DNA of 64,000 nt from Saliterribacillus persicus. Lineage in GTDB: Bacteria > Bacillota > Bacilli > Bacillales > Amphibacillaceae. The position numbers and the translations under genes are program-made. Below, one piece after another: positions 16,196 through 25,376 of the stretch. Below the pieces are notes generated by a model. The model saw only the letters and a program-made list of their open reading frames with translations. It had not been told where the DNA came from and did not search any database. Positions within the stretch are counted from its first letter, which is position 1. Each line of letters opens with the position of its first letter. The stretch lies in contig NZ_QPJJ01000009.1 in the NCBI RefSeq assembly GCF_003337485.1, positions 1 through 64,000 on the forward strand, in the 5' to 3' direction.

Positions 16196-16864
16196 ATGTT
16201 TCAATTTTTTAGTCGTGTAAAAACAGTAGTAGGCTCAGAATTAAATGCAATGCTAGATAAAGCAGAAGATCCAGTGAAAATGCTTGATCAGTTCATGCGT
16301 GAAATGCAATCAGATATCCAAGAAGTAGAAGCTGCGGTTGCAAAACAGATGGCAAACGAAAAAATGCTCAAAAAGAAATTTGATGACGCAAATACGCTTG
16401 TTGAAAAACGCCAGAAACAAGCTGAGCAAGCTATTGAAGCTGGCAATGAGGACCTAGCAAGGCGTGCTTTAGAAGACAAGAACGAACAAGCAAAGCAAGC
16501 AGAATCTTTACAAACAACGTGGGAGCAAGCAAATAAAGATGTCCTATCCCTACGAGAAAAATTAGATGAAATGAAAAAAGAATATCATGAAATGAAAATA
16601 AAGAAGGATACCTTAAAAGCAAGAGCCGAGTCAGCTAAAACTCGAACTAAAATGAATCGAACCATGTCTTCAATTGGTAATGATCAATCCAAGCGTGGTT
16701 TTGAGAGAATGGAAGAGAAAGTATTACAATTTGAAGCAGAAGCGGAAACAAGTGACGATTTATCATCAGATTCCAAATCATTAGATGATGAATTTGAACA
16801 ACTTGATAATAGTGATGTGGATAATGAATTAGCAGAATTAAAGAAAAAAATGGGTAAAGAATAA
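16196..16864 (+). CDS. pspA: PspA/IM30 family membrane stress protein
   Basis: This 222-residue, almost fully alpha-helical coiled-coil protein belongs to the PspA/LiaH/Vipp1 (ESCRT-III-like) family. It starts MFQFFSRVKTVVGSELNAMLDKAEDPVKML, an amphipathic helix followed by the family signature, and continues as charged heptads up to about residue 170, with an acidic C-terminal end. These proteins assemble on damaged membranes and help keep the proton gradient. The frame reaches back to ATG 16160, but AGGAGGAAA precedes ATG 16196 and the family begins there. It has its own sigma-W-like promoter and terminator, so it is probably induced by envelope stress. I cannot tell PspA from LiaH type with certainty. 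Confidence 0.92.
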   Translation: MFQFFSRVKTVVGSELNAMLDKAEDPVKMLDQFMREMQSDIQEVEAAVAKQMANEKMLKKKFDDANTLVEKRQKQAEQAIEAGNEDLARRALEDKNEQAKQAESLQTTWEQANKDVLSLREKLDEMKKEYHEMKIKKDTLKARAESAKTRTKMNRTMSSIGNDQSKRGFERMEEKVLQFEAEAETSDDLSSDSKSLDDEFEQLDNSDVDNELAELKKKMGKE

Positions 16865-16875
16865 CTTTTATTTTT

Positions 16876-16920
16876 AACCATCTCTGATCCTTTAACAGGA
16901 TTTAGAGGTGGTTTTTTTGT
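16876..16920 (+). terminator. pspA-like gene terminator
   Basis: AACCATCTCT with inner ATCCT pairs with AGGAT and AGAGGTGGTT, followed by T7. Confidence 0.88.
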
Positions 16921-17057
16921 GAATATGCTAACCCTAACATTATTTTAAAATTATCCTTTCATTTAAAAATCTGATGGAAAAATAATAGAGCTACTTTTAA
17001 GACTAAAGAAAAAAGGGTAAGGATAAAATAGATATAATATAAGGAGGAATTATTAGC

Positions 17058-17738
17058 ATGAGAGTTTCTTTTCATGGTCAATCTGTAGTAAAAATCAAGA
17101 CGGAGAAACACAACATATTAATTGATCCTTTTATTACTGGTAATGGTACATGTGACTTAAACCCTGATAATGAGAAGCCAGACGTTATTTTGCTTACACA
17201 CGGACATAATGATCACGTAGGTGACACTATTAGTATTGCTAAACGAACAAATTGTTTAGTGGTTGCTCCGAATGAATTAGCTGTGTATTTAGGATCACGA
17301 GGATTAAAAACGCATCCCATGCATATTGGAGGAGCACACGAGTTTGATTTTGGAAGAGTGAAATTAACACAAGCATTTCATGGTTCTATGTTTGAAGATG
17401 AAGATGGTAATAAAATATATAGTGGTATGCCTGCTGGTATTTTATTCTATGCAGAAGGTAAGACTATTTATCACGCAGGAGATACTGGGCTATTCTCTGA
17501 TTTAAAATTAATTGGTGATATGAATGATATAGATTTAGCATTTTTACCAATAGGAGATAATTTTACTATGGGACCAGAGGATGCTTTAATCGCTGCTGAT
17601 TGGGTAAAAGCCAAAAAAGTAGTGCCTATCCATTACAATACGTTCCCATTAATTGAACAGGATGGACAGGCTTTTGCATCAAAAGTAAAGACAGGTGAAG
17701 GCATCGCTTTAGAACCAGGTAGCTCTATAGATATTTAG
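17058..17738 (+). CDS. ytkL: UPF0173 metal-dependent hydrolase
   Basis: This 226-residue metallo-beta-lactamase fold protein of the UPF0173 group (YtkL) has [10 protein letters not shown] (about residues 52-61), the zinc-binding HxHxDH motif, then HGS in [18 protein letters not shown] supplying the bridging Asp, and PIHYNTFP with the last His. The family is widespread in Bacilli and archaea, but its substrate is unknown; structural relatives act on phosphoester or lactone substrates. Cytosolic. The start ATG 17058 follows AAGGAGGAA. It sits alone between two terminators. Confidence 0.93.
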   Translation: MRVSFHGQSVVKIKTEKHNILIDPFITGNGTCDLNPDNEKPDVILLTHGHNDHVGDTISIAKRTNCLVVAPNELAVYLGSRGLKTHPMHIGGAHEFDFGRVKLTQAFHGSMFEDEDGNKIYSGMPAGILFYAEGKTIYHAGDTGLFSDLKLIGDMNDIDLAFLPIGDNFTMGPEDALIAADWVKAKKVVPIHYNTFPLIEQDGQAFASKVKTGEGIALEPGSSIDI

Positions 17739-17747
17739 AATATTACT

Positions 17748-17787
17748 AAGGATCAAGGGTCAAAAAATCCTTTGATCCTTTTTTTAG
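17748..17787 (+). terminator. ytkL terminator
   Basis: AAGGATCAAGG pairs with CCTTTGATCCTT and is followed by T7. Confidence 0.9.
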
Positions 17788-17995
17788 TGGCATAAAAAAA
17801 CTCAAAAATAAATTTAAAATAATTAATAATTTTGATGATACAGCGGAAAATACTAATTAGAACAGAATGAGATAAAAAAAGAAAAATGCTTTATTTTTCT
17901 ATAAATACAATAATTCATTGAAGGTTTTATAAATGATCTGTATAATATTAATTATAAAACTATAATAGTACAGATGAAAGATTGGTGAACGAACA

Positions 17996-19306
17996 GTGGC
18001 TACAAAACATGAGCAAATTCTTCAATATATTGAAACCTTAAAAGTAGGGAATAAAATTTCTGTTCGTCAAATAGCAAAAGAATTAAATGTTAGTGAAGGT
18101 ACTGCTTACCGAGCCATTAAAGAAGCTGAAAATCAAGGGCTTGTTAGTACAATTGAGCGTGTGGGTACAATTCGTATTGAAAGAAAGCAAAAAGAAAACT
18201 TCGAAAATTTAACATTCGCTGAAATTGTAAGTATTGTAGATGGACAGGTGCTTGGCGGGCGTCAAGGCTTGTACAAAACTTTGAATAAGTTTGTAATCGG
18301 AGCGATGAAGCTAGATGCAATGATGCGCTATACTGAGAAGGATTCCTTATTAATCATCGGTAACCGTGTAGAAGCACATCAGCTTGCATTAAAAGAGGGG
18401 GCAGCAGTCCTCATTACCGGTGGTTTTGATACAGATGATGTCACTAAAAAAATCGCCGATGAAAAAGAGCTACCTATCATATCCACTAGCTACGATACCT
18501 TTACTGTTGCAGCGATGATAAATAGAGCTATTTACGATCAGCTTATAAAAAAAGAGATTGTGCTTGTTGGTGATATATATACCAATGTGGAAGATACTTT
18601 TTACATTTCATTAAAAGATCATTTGAATAAGTGGTATCAATGGAAAGAAGAAACGACACATAGCAGATATCCTGTTGTTGATGACAAAAAACGAGTAGTA
18701 GGCATGATTACTTCAAAGGATGTAATTGGTAAAGACGAAAATTTACTGGTGGAGAAAGTGATGACCAGAAATCCAATGACTGTAAAAAAAGAAACCTCTC
18801 TAGCCTATGCTGCACATATGATGATTTGGGAAGGCATCGAGATCATGCCAGTGGTAAACAACCAACAAGTCTTAGAAGGACTTATATCAAGACAGGATGT
18901 ATTAAAAGCGCTTCAGCATATTCAAAAGCAGCCTCAAGTTGGGGAAACAATTGATGACATTGTATCCAATCAATTTGAATTAGTAACCTCTCATGGACAG
19001 GATTATACGTATCAAACAACTGTTACTCCACAAATGACAAATCAGCTTGGTACGCTATCCTATGGTGTGTTTGTCTCTTTTATCACTGAAGCAGCCACTA
19101 GAGCTGTTAGACAGCAGAAAAAAGGAGATTTAGTAGTAGAAAATATTTCAGTTTATTATATTAAACCAGTTCAGTTAGAAACTGTTCTGGATATAAAGCC
19201 TAAAATAATAGAACTGGGTAGAAAATCTGTTAAAATTGATATTGAGGCTTATCATGAAAAGAACATTGTAGGAAAAGCAATGCTAATGGCTCAGTTAATG
19301 GATTAG
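17996..19306 (+). CDS. ytoI: YtoI: winged-helix, DRTGG, CBS pair and hotdog fusion protein
   Basis: This 436-residue multidomain protein has an N-terminal helix-turn-helix (residues about 1-60, KISVRQIAKELNVSEGTAYRAIKEAENQGLV), a DRTGG domain (about 70-180), two CBS repeats (about 195-315, with SRYPVVDDKKRVVGMITSKDVI and IMPVVNNQQVLEGLISRQDVLKAL) and a hotdog thioesterase-like domain (about 330-436). CBS pairs usually bind adenine nucleotides and hotdog domains acyl-CoA, so a regulator that senses energy or acyl-CoA status is a reasonable guess; target genes are unknown. It starts at GTG 17996 with a poor ribosome binding site, so translation may be low. Conserved in synteny with nrnA in B. 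subtilis. Confidence 0.9.
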   Translation: MATKHEQILQYIETLKVGNKISVRQIAKELNVSEGTAYRAIKEAENQGLVSTIERVGTIRIERKQKENFENLTFAEIVSIVDGQVLGGRQGLYKTLNKFVIGAMKLDAMMRYTEKDSLLIIGNRVEAHQLALKEGAAVLITGGFDTDDVTKKIADEKELPIISTSYDTFTVAAMINRAIYDQLIKKEIVLVGDIYTNVEDTFYISLKDHLNKWYQWKEETTHSRYPVVDDKKRVVGMITSKDVIGKDENLLVEKVMTRNPMTVKKETSLAYAAHMMIWEGIEIMPVVNNQQVLEGLISRQDVLKALQHIQKQPQVGETIDDIVSNQFELVTSHGQDYTYQTTVTPQMTNQLGTLSYGVFVSFITEAATRAVRQQKKGDLVVENISVYYIKPVQLETVLDIKPKIIELGRKSVKIDIEAYHEKNIVGKAMLMAQLMD

Positions 19307-19315
19307 CATTGTTTA

Positions 19316-19354
19316 AAAAAGGTGGTCCTCGTTTTTCGTGAGGACCACCTTATT
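19316..19354 (+). terminator. ytoI terminator
   Basis: AAGGTGGTCCTC pairs with GAGGACCACCTT; flanking A and T runs suggest it can act on both strands between ytoI and ytpI. Confidence 0.85.
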
Positions 19355-19429
19355 AATTTTTAAAATTCTGATTCCTGCTTTAAATTAAAATTTAAAAGCG
19401 GTATGATGGTTATAGTCTTATAAAAGAGC

Positions 19430-19714
19430 CTATCGCTTACTAAGTTCTCCTTTATAATGCTTCCACCTTTTTGAACCACCATAACCTTGTAAGATTCCAA
19501 ATAAAAGAAATATTAATGCAATGTATAGCGCTAATGTTGTTTCATAGAACAGGTATTGGTTTACACCAAAGAAAATCATAAATAAACCAAGTGCAATTCT
19601 TGCTTTTGCATTTTGAATTTCTTGTAGAAGTGGATCTTTCGTGCGGAGAATCATAACTTTATAATACAGATACATAATAGCTGTAATAATAATGGTGAGC
19701 GGAAAAATAATCAT
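19430..19714 (-). CDS. ytpI: YtpI-family membrane protein
   Basis: This 94-residue integral membrane protein has three hydrophobic helices: residues 1-22, about 42-60 and 62-78. The KAxxALGxFMIFFGxNQY segment after the first helix and a final GYGGSKRWKHYKGEL match the YtpI family, which is found next to nrnA in Bacillus. Function is unknown. The start ATG 19714 follows AAGGAGGATT. It is divergent from nrnA. Confidence 0.85.
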   Translation of the reverse strand: MIIFPLTIIITAIMYLYYKVMILRTKDPLLQEIQNAKARIALGLFMIFFGVNQYLFYETTLALYIALIFLLFGILQGYGGSKRWKHYKGELSKR

Positions 19715-19862
19715 TTCAATCCTCCTTATTTTTGAAATTAATATGATGAGTTTATAGAGAAAATCATCAATTAAAAGGTATGATAATTTATATGTAACCT
19801 CATTATTGTAACGACTTTAGAAAATTTATGCTACTATTAAATTTGATGAAAGGAGATATATA

Positions 19863-20795
19863 ATGTCTAAAACAGAAATAGTTAAAAAGATTGAAGCGTT
19901 TAAAAAAATTGTGATTCACCGTCATGTTCGTCCAGACCCTGATGCATATGGTTCTCAAAATGGTTTAAAAGAATTAATAATACATAATTATCCAGAAAAA
20001 GCTGTATTTGTGGTAGGGGAAGAGGATCCATATTTGGATTTCATGGCAAAAATGGATGATGTACCAGATGAAGTTTTCGAGGATGCGTTAGTTATCGTAT
20101 GTGATACGGCTAACCAAGCACGTGTCTCGGATCAGCGTTATGCTAATGGTCATACAATTATTAAAATTGATCATCACCCAAACCATGATGCATTCGGAGA
20201 TGTACAATGGGTTGACACAAGCGCTAGTTCCACATCGGAACTTGTTTATGAGCTGTCAAAGTCAGCAAATTGGAAATGCTCCGATAAAGCAGCAAGTTTA
20301 TTATATGGAGGAATAGTAGGGGATACAGGAAGATTCTTATTTCCAAGTACGACAGATAAAACATTCCATTATGCTGCAGAATTAGTCACGTATAAGTTTG
20401 ATCGAACATATCTTTACGAAGAAATGTATAAAACAAGCCTTAATATTGCTAGGTTAAAAGGTCATATTTTACAAAATGTTCATGTCTCAAAATCTGGAGT
20501 CAGCCATGTTATTTTATCTAAGGATATTTTAGAAAAGTATCAAGTAACTTCAATGGAAACAAGTGCTGTTGTTGGAGTATTAGGTGACATTGAAGGTGTG
20601 GTTGCTTGGGCTATTTTTGTAGAGGAAGATGATTCAATTCGAGTTCGATTGAGGTCAAAAGGGCCAATCATTAATGAACTAGCTGCAGAATACAATGGTG
20701 GAGGTCACCCTCTTGCATCTGGGGCAACACTTGAGAACTTAGCAGAAGTTGATACTTTTATAGCTAAGTTAGATAAAATTTGTGAAGCCTATTAA
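19863..20795 (+). CDS. nrnA: oligoribonuclease / pAp phosphatase NrnA
   Basis: Degrades short RNA oligonucleotides from the 5' end and dephosphorylates 3'-phosphoadenosine 5'-phosphate, a by-product of sulfate assimilation. This 310-residue DHH/DHHA1 protein has metal-binding residues in HRHVRPDPDAYGS (about 19-31), CDTANQARVSD, the DHHPNHD motif (about 103-109) and GGIVGDTGRF, with a C-terminal DHHA1 GGGHPLASGA (about 282-291). All catalytic motifs appear intact. The start ATG 19863 follows AAAGGAGAT. Cytosolic. Confidence 0.95.
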   Translation: MSKTEIVKKIEAFKKIVIHRHVRPDPDAYGSQNGLKELIIHNYPEKAVFVVGEEDPYLDFMAKMDDVPDEVFEDALVIVCDTANQARVSDQRYANGHTIIKIDHHPNHDAFGDVQWVDTSASSTSELVYELSKSANWKCSDKAASLLYGGIVGDTGRFLFPSTTDKTFHYAAELVTYKFDRTYLYEEMYKTSLNIARLKGHILQNVHVSKSGVSHVILSKDILEKYQVTSMETSAVVGVLGDIEGVVAWAIFVEEDDSIRVRLRSKGPIINELAAEYNGGGHPLASGATLENLAEVDTFIAKLDKICEAY

Positions 20796-20798
20796 TAG

Positions 20799-20842
20799 TA
20801 AGATACGTCTAGTACGGTGAACGCCTTCTAGACGTATCTCTT
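20799..20842. terminator. hairpin between convergent nrnA and ytrI
   Basis: AAGATACGTCTAG and CTAGACGTATCTT give a 12-13 pair stem with a loop of about 15. The T-run is short, so termination strength is uncertain. Confidence 0.55.
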
Positions 20843-21353
20843 ATGAATTACTTGTATTTAGATTTATTTTAACAACTGTTACATTAGAAAGAATAAGGGT
20901 ATTTATTTCCGCTTGAAAATAAAACTCATCTACTTTGTATCTTTTATTTTCCACTGAAGTAATTAATAATTCTACAGTTTCTGAAACCACATCAATCTCT
21001 TTTCCAATAATATGCTCAATTTCTTGTTTAACAGCCTCTTCTAATTGATGCACCATCATTCGATCATTTTGAAGCTTCAATGCTTTAAGGTTTTCAAATT
21101 GAACATTTACTTCCTCGATTAATATATTTTCTTTAGATTTCTTATCTAAGGCTAAATGATTCTCTTCTAGTGTTTGGTAATTCTTTTCGAGATCTCTTAA
21201 TTGTGATCTTAAATAAAGATTTTCTTCCACCCATTCTTCATAAAAACGACCATAAATAAACAAAAAAATCAGGTAGGCAAGTATGCTCCCAATAACACAT
21301 CCTGAAAAAAAGCGTTGCCAGCTACTTCTTTTATAATAGGGTGGAATATGCAT
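20841..21353 (-). CDS. ytrI: sporulation membrane protein YtrI
   Basis: This 170-residue protein begins MHIPPYYKRSSWQRFFSG, the YtrI signature, followed by one transmembrane helix (about 18-38) and a long coiled-coil region rich in Glu and Leu, then a C-terminal domain. YtrI and YtrH are made under sigma-E in the mother cell and are needed for efficient sporulation. The frame extends upstream to 21380, but GAGGAG lies 8 bases before the ATG at 21353, which overlaps the ytrH stop as TAATG, so the genes are translationally coupled. Confidence 0.9.
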   Translation of the reverse strand: MHIPPYYKRSSWQRFFSGCVIGSILAYLIFLFIYGRFYEEWVEENLYLRSQLRDLEKNYQTLEENHLALDKKSKENILIEEVNVQFENLKALKLQNDRMMVHQLEEAVKQEIEHIIGKEIDVVSETVELLITSVENKRYKVDEFYFQAEINTLILSNVTVVKINLNTSNS

Positions 21354-21685
21354 TAGCTGAGCTCCTCGTGTATTAGCCATTCTATTATTAATAATGCTGT
21401 TTGTGCTCCGCCCATAGCTGTAATAATCAATAAAATTTGTTTAACCATATCCATTGTAGAACCTTCATAAATACTTCTTTCAAAGTTAGTGATCGCATCG
21501 AAGGTTCCACCAATAGCTGCTACAATCGCCCAAATCCTTAAACTTTTGGCAATTCTACTCATATGGGTAAAGGGAGGCTCTCCACTAGCAAATGCGCCAA
21601 TGCTTCCTATAATCGTTCCGCCAAGCATGACACCGAATGAAATAAAATAACACTGCATCATTGTAGAGATGAATCTTTCTTCCAT
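21353..21685 (-). CDS. ytrH: sporulation protein YtrH
   Basis: This 110-residue membrane protein has two or three hydrophobic segments (about residues 9-30, 48-65 and 82-100). The sequence MLGGTIIGSIGAFASGEPPFTHMSRIAKSLRIWAIVAAIGGTFD is characteristic of YtrH, a sigma-E-dependent mother-cell protein required for full spore formation. It is first in a two-gene unit, directly coupled to ytrI by a one-base overlap. The start ATG 21685 follows GGAGGGGA. A possible sigma-E promoter lies 70-100 bases upstream. Confidence 0.9.
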   Translation of the reverse strand: MEERFISTMMQCYFISFGVMLGGTIIGSIGAFASGEPPFTHMSRIAKSLRIWAIVAAIGGTFDAITNFERSIYEGSTMDMVKQILLIITAMGGAQTALLIIEWLIHEELS

Positions 21686-21754
21686 TTATTTCCCCTCCAA
21701 CTTTCAAATAGTATAAGATAGATAGTACAGATACTGAAATGAATGGATTTATGC

Positions 21755-21783
21755 TGTATGATGAATTTTTTACTATATTTATA
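21755..21783 (-). promoter_or_regulatory. candidate sigma-E promoter for ytrHI
   Basis: On the minus strand a CATACAGC -10-like box (minus strand of 21755-21760) follows a TATAAATAT region by about 14 bases, the spacing of sigma-E promoters. Support comes mainly from the known control of the genes. Confidence 0.35.
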
Positions 21784-21881
21784 CTTATGGTCAAGCTTTC
21801 ATAGATATGTAAATTGATTTCAACTCAGGGAACGTTTGTTTATAATGAATGAAGAAGATCCTTATTAAAGGTGGTTTTAAA

Positions 21882-24800
21882 ATGAAGATGACACAACTTC
21901 AAATTGCAAGTGCTTATAGTTTAATGAATAGCACGATACATATAGATAAGCTTATTGAAAGAGCTAAAAATTTAAATTATCAAAGTATTGCCTTAACAGA
22001 TAAAGGGGTCATGCACGGGGCGATCCAATTTTATCAGAAATGTATAGCTGCAGGTATAAAACCTATTATCGGAGTAATTTTACCAGTTTCTATTGGTGAA
22101 AAGTTATTTCCAATTACTCTTCTAGCTAAAAATACTACCGGTTATCAAACATTAATGAAATGGAGTTCTCAGTATCAAAGAAACAATTCAACACTAGAAG
22201 TAGACAAATTAAGTAAGAATCAAGCAGATATTTTTATGATTCTTCCAATGAGAGAGCTTGGTCTATATGGGAATGAGACGGATAAAGTTTATCAAACTTT
22301 CGAGGAAATCGATGCATTGTCTGCTTTGAGTAGTTTCCGACTAGGTATTGATGAAAGATATTTAGAGCAAGTTGAGCCATTAAAAATATTTTGTCAAAAG
22401 CAAGATATTCTACCAGTTGCACTCACGGAAATTAGATATCTAGAACCAGCTGATAGGCAAGCTTATCAGGTATTACGAGCCATTGATGAAAAAGTAAAGT
22501 GGTCTGAGAGTGATTTTGAAAGCTTTGATGGTATGTTTTTACCGACTTTGGATGAAATGACTAATCGCTACCAACCATGGCCGGAGTGTCTTGAGGAATC
22601 GATGAATGTAGCTTCCTTGTGCGATGTTTCTTTAGATCTCAATCATTACCACCTACCAAGGTATCCAATTCCTACAAATGAAAACGCAGAAAATTTCTTG
22701 AGTCACTTATGTAAAGAGCAGTTGTCTCACAAGTATCGTGAAATAAATGAGACATTATCTAGGCGATTAGATTATGAATTGTCCGTGATAAAAGATATGG
22801 GGTTTAGTGATTATTTCTTGATTGTTTGGGACTTTATAACGTATGCCAAACAAAATGGTGTTATGGTAGGTCCCGGAAGAGGATCTGCTGCGGGTTCACT
22901 TGTCGCATATCTATTAGGGATAACAAATGTAGACCCTATCAAATATGAATTATTATTTGAAAGATTCTTAAATCCTGACCGAGTAAGTATGCCAGACATA
23001 GACATTGATTTTTCAGATGATAAAAGGGATAAAGTAATTAAGTATGTGCAAGAGAAATATGGAGAAGATTATGTCGCTCAAATTGTTACCTTTGGAACTT
23101 TTGCGAAGCGTTCCGTTATTCGTGAGCTAATCAAAGTAATGCAAGTGAGTGAAGCTGATAGTAAATATTTGTTAAGCATGCTTGGGAAAAGTAGAGAAAG
23201 TAATATTATTGGAATGGTGAAAGGGTCGAAGGAGTTAACAGAGTACATTAAACAATCTCCTAAACTTCAAATTTTATTTCGAGTTGCTACTAAATTAGAA
23301 GGTTTGCCAAGACATACCTCAACACACGCAGCTGGAGTGATCATAAGTGAAAAGCCCTTAACTGACTATACACCAACGATGCCTAGTCAGCACGGTATTG
23401 ACCTGACGCAATTTGCCATGAAAGAATTGGAAGATATAGGTCTACTTAAAATGGATTTCCTTGGACTAAGAAACTTAAGTTTACTTGAACGAATTGTAAA
23501 TCAAGTTCATCGTACCTTATCCAAGCCGTTTAAATTAGAGTCGATTAATTTTCAGGATGAAAAAACATACGCTTTGTTGCGAAAAGGAGATACTAGTGGA
23601 ATCTTTCAATTAGAATCTAGAGGTATGCAGCAAGTTTTAGTTGATTTAAAGCCGTCCACATTTGAAGATGTTGTCGCTGTGAACGCTCTTTATAGACCAG
23701 GTCCGATGGATTTTATACCTGTATATATTGCTAGAAAACATGGGAAAGAAAGAGTGGATTATCCCCATCAAGATTTGAAACCGATCTTAGAAAAAACGTA
23801 TGGTGTTTTAGTATACCAAGAGCAAATCATGCAAATTGCGAATAAATTAGCTAGCTTTACTTACGGCGAAGCGGACTCTTTAAGAAGAGCGGTTAGTAAG
23901 AAAGATAAAGAGATTCTGTTAACTTATAAAAAGAAATTTAAAAATGGTTGTTTGGAAAATAATTATACAGAGGCAGTAAGTGAAGAGATATTTGAATGGA
24001 TTGTCCGATTCTCTAATTATGGCTTTAACAGAAGTCATGCCGTTGCATACAGTATGATAAGTTATCAATTAGCTTATTTAAAAGCTAACTATCCTGCTAT
24101 TTTTTATACTGAATTATTAAATATGGTCATTGGACAAGCAGAAAAAATAGAACAATATGTTAAGGAAGCAAAATCTACTGGAATAACTGTTAGGGCTCCT
24201 TCCATTAACGATAGTTTTGGTCGATTTCGAATGAAAAATAATCAAATTGTTGTAGGATTAACGGCGATTAAAGGTATTGGGTTTAATGTTGTGCAAGAAA
24301 TTATAAGGGCCAGAAAAAATGGACCGTTCGTTCATCTATTTGATTTTTGTATGCGTATCTCTACCTCCATTGTGAACCGTTCTGTGATAGAACTGCTAAT
24401 TCTTGCAGGTACATTTGATCAATTAAATAATAATCGCGCGAGCTTATTAGCTTCTGTTGATCAAGCTCTAGAACAAGCAGAATTGTTTGGAGATTTTGAA
24501 GATCAAACGTCTTTATTTGATAATGATTTGAATATAGAACATTCATACACTGAGGTAGAACCTTTTCCAGCAATTAAACAGTTAATGCTCGAAAAAGATG
24601 TCCTGGGCTTTTATCTTTCAAGTCATCCATTAAAGGAATATCGGAAGGAACTTAGGGAAAATGGATATGTGAAGCTTGATCAATTGCAACATGAATTAAA
24701 ACAGAAAAAAGGAGCTGCAGTGGTTCAATCAATTAGAGTTATTCGAACGAAAAGAGGGGAATCAATGGCTTTTATCGTGCTTGCTGATGAAGAAAAAGAA

Positions 24801-25199
24801 ATGGAAGCTGTACTTTTTCCACAATTATTTAGAAACGTACATCACTGGCTAAAAGAAGAAGAGATGGTCATTTTTGATGGAAAATTAGAAAAAAGAAACG
24901 AAAAAGATCAAGTGATAGTAGAAAAAATAACGAAATTATCGCAAAATACATTTATACCATCAAATAAAAGCATCTATATTAAGCTTTCAAATGTAAATGA
25001 AGGTAATTCTCTGGAAATAATAAAAAGCCACGCCAAATCATACCCTGGTGAAACACCAGTCTATACGTATTTTCAAGAAAAAAAGAAATTATATAAACTA
25101 ACGGAAGAATATAATTTGGATAGATCTTCAAAAAGTCTTCAAATACTAAAAAATAAATTCGGTGTTGAAAACATCGTATTACAAGAAAACAAAGAATAA
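21882..25199 (+). CDS. dnaE: DNA polymerase III subunit alpha (DnaE)
   Basis: DnaE is the second replicative polymerase of low-GC Gram-positives; it extends RNA primers before handing over to PolC. This protein is 1105 residues long, with an N-terminal PHP domain (about 1-200, where several metal ligands look degraded, for example TDKGVMHG), the polymerase core with PDIDIDFSD (catalytic Asp pair) and GPGRGSAAGSLVAY, then a helix-hairpin-helix, and an OB fold near the C terminus (AVVQSIRVIRTKRGESMAFI). No proofreading exonuclease domain is inserted, so this is DnaE and not PolC. The frame opens at ATG 21849, but AAAGGTGG before ATG 21882 and the family start favour 21882. Confidence 0.96.
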   Translation: MKMTQLQIASAYSLMNSTIHIDKLIERAKNLNYQSIALTDKGVMHGAIQFYQKCIAAGIKPIIGVILPVSIGEKLFPITLLAKNTTGYQTLMKWSSQYQRNNSTLEVDKLSKNQADIFMILPMRELGLYGNETDKVYQTFEEIDALSALSSFRLGIDERYLEQVEPLKIFCQKQDILPVALTEIRYLEPADRQAYQVLRAIDEKVKWSESDFESFDGMFLPTLDEMTNRYQPWPECLEESMNVASLCDVSLDLNHYHLPRYPIPTNENAENFLSHLCKEQLSHKYREINETLSRRLDYELSVIKDMGFSDYFLIVWDFITYAKQNGVMVGPGRGSAAGSLVAYLLGITNVDPIKYELLFERFLNPDRVSMPDIDIDFSDDKRDKVIKYVQEKYGEDYVAQIVTFGTFAKRSVIRELIKVMQVSEADSKYLLSMLGKSRESNIIGMVKGSKELTEYIKQSPKLQILFRVATKLEGLPRHTSTHAAGVIISEKPLTDYTPTMPSQHGIDLTQFAMKELEDIGLLKMDFLGLRNLSLLERIVNQVHRTLSKPFKLESINFQDEKTYALLRKGDTSGIFQLESRGMQQVLVDLKPSTFEDVVAVNALYRPGPMDFIPVYIARKHGKERVDYPHQDLKPILEKTYGVLVYQEQIMQIANKLASFTYGEADSLRRAVSKKDKEILLTYKKKFKNGCLENNYTEAVSEEIFEWIVRFSNYGFNRSHAVAYSMISYQLAYLKANYPAIFYTELLNMVIGQAEKIEQYVKEAKSTGITVRAPSINDSFGRFRMKNNQIVVGLTAIKGIGFNVVQEIIRARKNGPFVHLFDFCMRISTSIVNRSVIELLILAGTFDQLNNNRASLLASVDQALEQAELFGDFEDQTSLFDNDLNIEHSYTEVEPFPAIKQLMLEKDVLGFYLSSHPLKEYRKELRENGYVKLDQLQHELKQKKGAAVVQSIRVIRTKRGESMAFIVLADEEKEMEAVLFPQLFRNVHHWLKEEEMVIFDGKLEKRNEKDQVIVEKITKLSQNTFIPSNKSIYIKLSNVNEGNSLEIIKSHAKSYPGETPVYTYFQEKKKLYKLTEEYNLDRSSKSLQILKNKFGVENIVLQENKE

Positions 25200-25218
25200 T
25201 TTGGGTTAATGCACGTAC

Positions 25219-25254
25219 TTTACACAATTGGATGTTCTGTTATAATGTTATAAT
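25219..25254 (+). promoter_or_regulatory. malic enzyme promoter
   Basis: TTTACA (25219-25224), 16 bases, then TATAAT (25241-25246). A second TATAAT at 25249-25254 overlaps. Either would start RNA within or next to the palindrome at 25255-25273. Confidence 0.7.
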
Positions 25255-25273
25255 TAAGTGGTCTGACCACTTA
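25255..25273 (+). promoter_or_regulatory. palindromic operator, likely for a FadR/GntR-type repressor
   Basis: A perfect 19-base dyad, TAAGTGGTC-T-GACCACTTA, has the TGGTC-n-GACCA core typical of the FadR branch of GntR regulators. It overlaps the expected transcription start of the malic enzyme gene, where binding would block initiation. A FadR-type regulator is encoded just downstream of that gene and is the obvious candidate. Confidence 0.75.
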
Positions 25274-25376
25274 TAATATGCTCACTTATTAAAGAAAACG
25301 AAGAGAAAAAGAGGTCAATACACTATATAAAAACCCTGTATTTACTGCATTTAAAATTCTAAGGGAGTGAAATTAG

